Source of the DNA: Eubacteriales bacterium
Lineage (GTDB): Bacteria; Bacillota_A; Clostridia; Christensenellales; Aristaeellaceae
Assembly (NCBI GenBank): GCA_028692205.1
Contig: JAQUXV010000116.1
Location: 1 to 7,904, forward strand
Length of the DNA stretch: 7,904 nucleotides
Reading direction: 5' to 3'
Positions 6,565 to 7,904 of this stretch are shown in pieces. The notes below the pieces were generated by a model. That model ran no database searches. It worked only from the letters and a program-made list of their open reading frames with translations, and had not been told where the DNA came from. Both the position numbers and the translations under genes were made by a program. The first letter of the stretch is position 1. Every line of letters begins with the position of its first letter.

Positions 6565-7604
6565 TATGGCTTCCGCCTTTCCGCTTCGCGCGCAATCGTG
6601 TCCGCATAAGTGCGCTCGCGTTCAATCTGCTCCCATTTGAAGGCGAGGCAGCCCCCGGCGCACTGCCCATGCAGGCGTTGCTTGCAATCAACGCACTCGC
6701 CGGACGAGCAGGTGTTGCAGGCGTAGCAATCCACCGTGCGCCAGTAGTAGCCGCACAGCTCGTCCAGTGTGGCATAGTCCTCTATACGCTGCACGGTTTG
6801 CGTGCTCAATCCAAAACAGCGCACCGCCGTCAGATCCGGCAAAATGTCCACCACTGGGAAGCAGCGGCTTTCGCCGGCGAGCACATTGGCCGTCCCCTTG
6901 AGCATATCCCGCATGGCGTGCAGAAAATCCGCTTCGTCCGCCCAAAGGCAGTCGGGCATAACGTTGCAATCGAAAAACGGCGCGACGCCGATGGCGAACA
7001 GCTGGAAAAACAAGTCCCGAACGCAGGCTTTCATGGAGCGGAAATAGGCCAGCGCGTCCAGCTCGGTTTGGCAGCGCTTGGCGGGCACGACGATCGACGT
7101 GCGCAGTTCCCGAAGATTGTATTCCCGCAGTAAATCGACGATATAGCCGGTATCCATCTCCGGACTAAACAGATTGATGCCCAGCGTAAGCCTGCCCCGC
7201 ATGTTAAGCTCGTTCAGCATCCCGCCGATGTTTTCCCGCGTTTTTCGATAGGCAGCCGCTGGGACAACGCCCGGAGCGTTGCAGTTGATCAGCGCGATGA
7301 TCTTTTGACTGCGGGCAAGAATATCGGCAATCGTAGAAATTTGCGTGCCGTTAGTCATCAGGGTTACCCGTTTTACCCGTGGGTCGGCATCCAATATCTC
7401 CAGAAAACGCGCGAGCTGCGGGTGCGTTGTCGGTTCGCCCCCGACGATGCCGACCGAGCGCGTATAGCTGCCGGACATGGCAAAATCCAGCGCGCGCCGG
7501 AACGTAGCCTCGTCCATTTGCGGTGCTTCGGTTTCCACATAATCGGAAGCAAAGCAATAGGGGCAATCGAGGTTACATTTGCCGGTTATCATCAGATTGG
7601 CCAT
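6564..7604 (-). CDS. Radical SAM enzyme with Cys-rich SPASM-like tail
   Basis: The protein has 346 residues from ATG 7604-7602, supported by a good AAGGAGA 6 bases upstream. The core motif C10-x3-C14-x2-C17 (CNLDCPYC) sits almost at the N-terminus, so there is no leader-binding extension. GGEP follows at 55-58 and MTNGT at 83-87. The C-terminus is unusually rich in Cys: C284, C293, C296, C299, C304, C307, C315, C319. The spacing C304-x2-C307-x7-C315-x3-C319, with CAGGC, is SPASM-like, and the extra CxxCxxC could bind a further cluster or metal. Such enzymes usually modify peptides or proteins. It lies directly after a 35-codon gene and directly before the B12-type enzyme, with 1-base overlap. 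It is only distantly like the plus-strand SPASM pair. Family secure, substrate unknown. Confidence 0.9.
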   Translation of the reverse strand: MANLMITGKCNLDCPYCFASDYVETEAPQMDEATFRRALDFAMSGSYTRSVGIVGGEPTTHPQLARFLEILDADPRVKRVTLMTNGTQISTIADILARSQKIIALINCNAPGVVPAAAYRKTRENIGGMLNELNMRGRLTLGINLFSPEMDTGYIVDLLREYNLRELRTSIVVPAKRCQTELDALAYFRSMKACVRDLFFQLFAIGVAPFFDCNVMPDCLWADEADFLHAMRDMLKGTANVLAGESRCFPVVDILPDLTAVRCFGLSTQTVQRIEDYATLDELCGYYWRTVDCYACNTCSSGECVDCKQRLHGQCAGGCLAFKWEQIERERTYADTIAREAERRKP

Positions 7605-7610
7605 AGTACG

Positions 7611-7617
7611 TCTCCTT
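7611..7617 (-). promoter_or_regulatory. Ribosome binding site AAGGAGA for the radical SAM gene
   Basis: AAGGAGA on the minus strand is 6 bases before ATG 7604-7602 and begins inside the TGA stop of the 35-codon gene. This is the best Shine-Dalgarno in the minus operon; it fixes the downstream start and fits continuous translation from the small gene. Confidence 0.8.
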
Positions 7618-7724
7618 CACCGCGGAAAGAAGCTGCGCGGTTCAACGAATTTTAACAAAAAGCGGAACCGGCTGTAAAAGGCCAATCCCGCATGGTGATA
7701 CAACAGACGGCGGCCGTCGCTCAC
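7617..7724 (-). CDS. Small 35-residue protein or peptide, unknown, possible precursor
   Basis: The reading frame starts at GTG 7724-7722, overlapping the upstream stop as GTGA, and ends at TGA 7619-7617, immediately before the Shine-Dalgarno of the radical SAM gene. This packing is what real operon genes show, and it is the main evidence; there is no Shine-Dalgarno of its own, so expression would rely on coupling. The peptide is basic and aromatic: six Arg, one Lys, five Phe and two Tyr plus a terminal FFPR, with the stretch FYSRFRFLLKF at 16-26. It has no Cys, Ser 2, 18 and 31, and no glycine pair for leader cleavage. I do not recognise the sequence. It could be a substrate peptide of the adjacent radical SAM enzyme, a small accessory protein, or chance. 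An upstream extension in frame to 7805 overlaps the zinc-finger gene and is less likely. Confidence 0.5.
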   Translation of the reverse strand: MSDGRRLLYHHAGLAFYSRFRFLLKFVEPRSFFPR

Positions 7725-7904
7725 GGCTGGTGGGTCTGGTGCGCGTCGGCAATATGCTGTAAAAGTGCATCCCCATCGGGCAGCACCGCGCCGCAATAGG
7801 GGCATAGCGCGGCGTTATGGCTGTCGCCTGCACCGTACAGCGCGCTGATCGCCTCGTCGGGCAGGGTAAAAAAATCCACGTCGTTGGCTAGACGACGCTT
7901 TGCC
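7721..7904 (-). CDS. C-terminal part of a C2H2 zinc-finger-like protein (start outside window)
   Basis: The frame is open from the right edge and ends at TGA 7723-7721; 60 codons are visible. The last 30 residues carry LCPYCGAVLPDGDALLQHIADAH, that is C34-x2-C37-x12-H50-x4-H55, a classical C2H2-type zinc-binding layout, followed by a His-containing tail (QTHQP). The region before it (FFTLPDEAISALYGAG) is unremarkable and partly helical. In bacteria such small zinc fingers are found in DNA-binding regulators, ribosome-associated factors and short accessory proteins. It overlaps the following 35-codon gene by GTGA, so it belongs to the same operon. It may be the end of a larger enzyme or a short protein; a precursor peptide is possible but not supported by any motif. 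Function unknown. Confidence 0.75.
   Translation of the reverse strand, partial: AKRRLANDVDFFTLPDEAISALYGAGDSHNAALCPYCGAVLPDGDALLQHIADAHQTHQP

Noticed and set aside
7706..7718. A near-palindrome GACGGC-G-GCCGTC near the start of the 35-codon gene.
   Set aside because: The single-base spacer leaves no room for a hairpin loop, and GC-rich palindromes of this size are expected by chance here.

Overview
The window looks like an accessory locus of a GC-rich anaerobic Firmicute, probably a gut-type Clostridium relative. That is an inference from four oxygen-sensitive radical SAM enzymes, strong Shine-Dalgarno sites and tightly packed genes. No rRNA, tRNA, CRISPR array or complete mobile element is visible. 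The locus is dominated by peptide- or natural-product-modifying enzymes and consists of two convergent operons that meet at a bidirectional terminator near 4870-4907.

The plus-strand operon (2-4624) enters from the left edge. Its genes overlap end to start (TGATG, ATGA, ATGA). In order they are: the C-terminal part of a radical SAM/SPASM enzyme; a complete paralogous radical SAM/SPASM enzyme; a YcaO-family ATP-dependent enzyme of the Escherichia coli YcaO-like subgroup with an extra cysteine cluster near its C-terminus; and an APH/choline-kinase-fold phosphotransferase. Ten bases further on there is a short, broken sequence resembling the N-terminus of a PhzF-family protein. It is followed by a set of TTTACCG-type repeats that resemble the multiple terminal repeats of IS21-type elements. 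The operon may therefore once have been longer and been cut by a transposition or deletion event.

The minus-strand operon enters from the right edge and runs 7904 to 4945. It holds the C-terminus of a protein with a C2H2 zinc-finger-like motif, a 35-codon gene coupled to it by a GTGA overlap, a radical SAM enzyme with a Cys-rich SPASM-like tail, and a cobalamin-binding-type radical SAM enzyme.

Together the genes fit peptide (RiPP-like) modification: radical SAM/SPASM enzymes and YcaO proteins are both common RiPP maturases, and APH-like kinases occur beside YcaO in thioamitide clusters. No precursor peptide can be named with certainty. The plus operon has none inside the window. The minus operon offers the 35-codon gene and the partial zinc-finger-like protein as candidates. 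The pathway and product are unknown; enzyme family assignments are firm, pathway assignment is inference.
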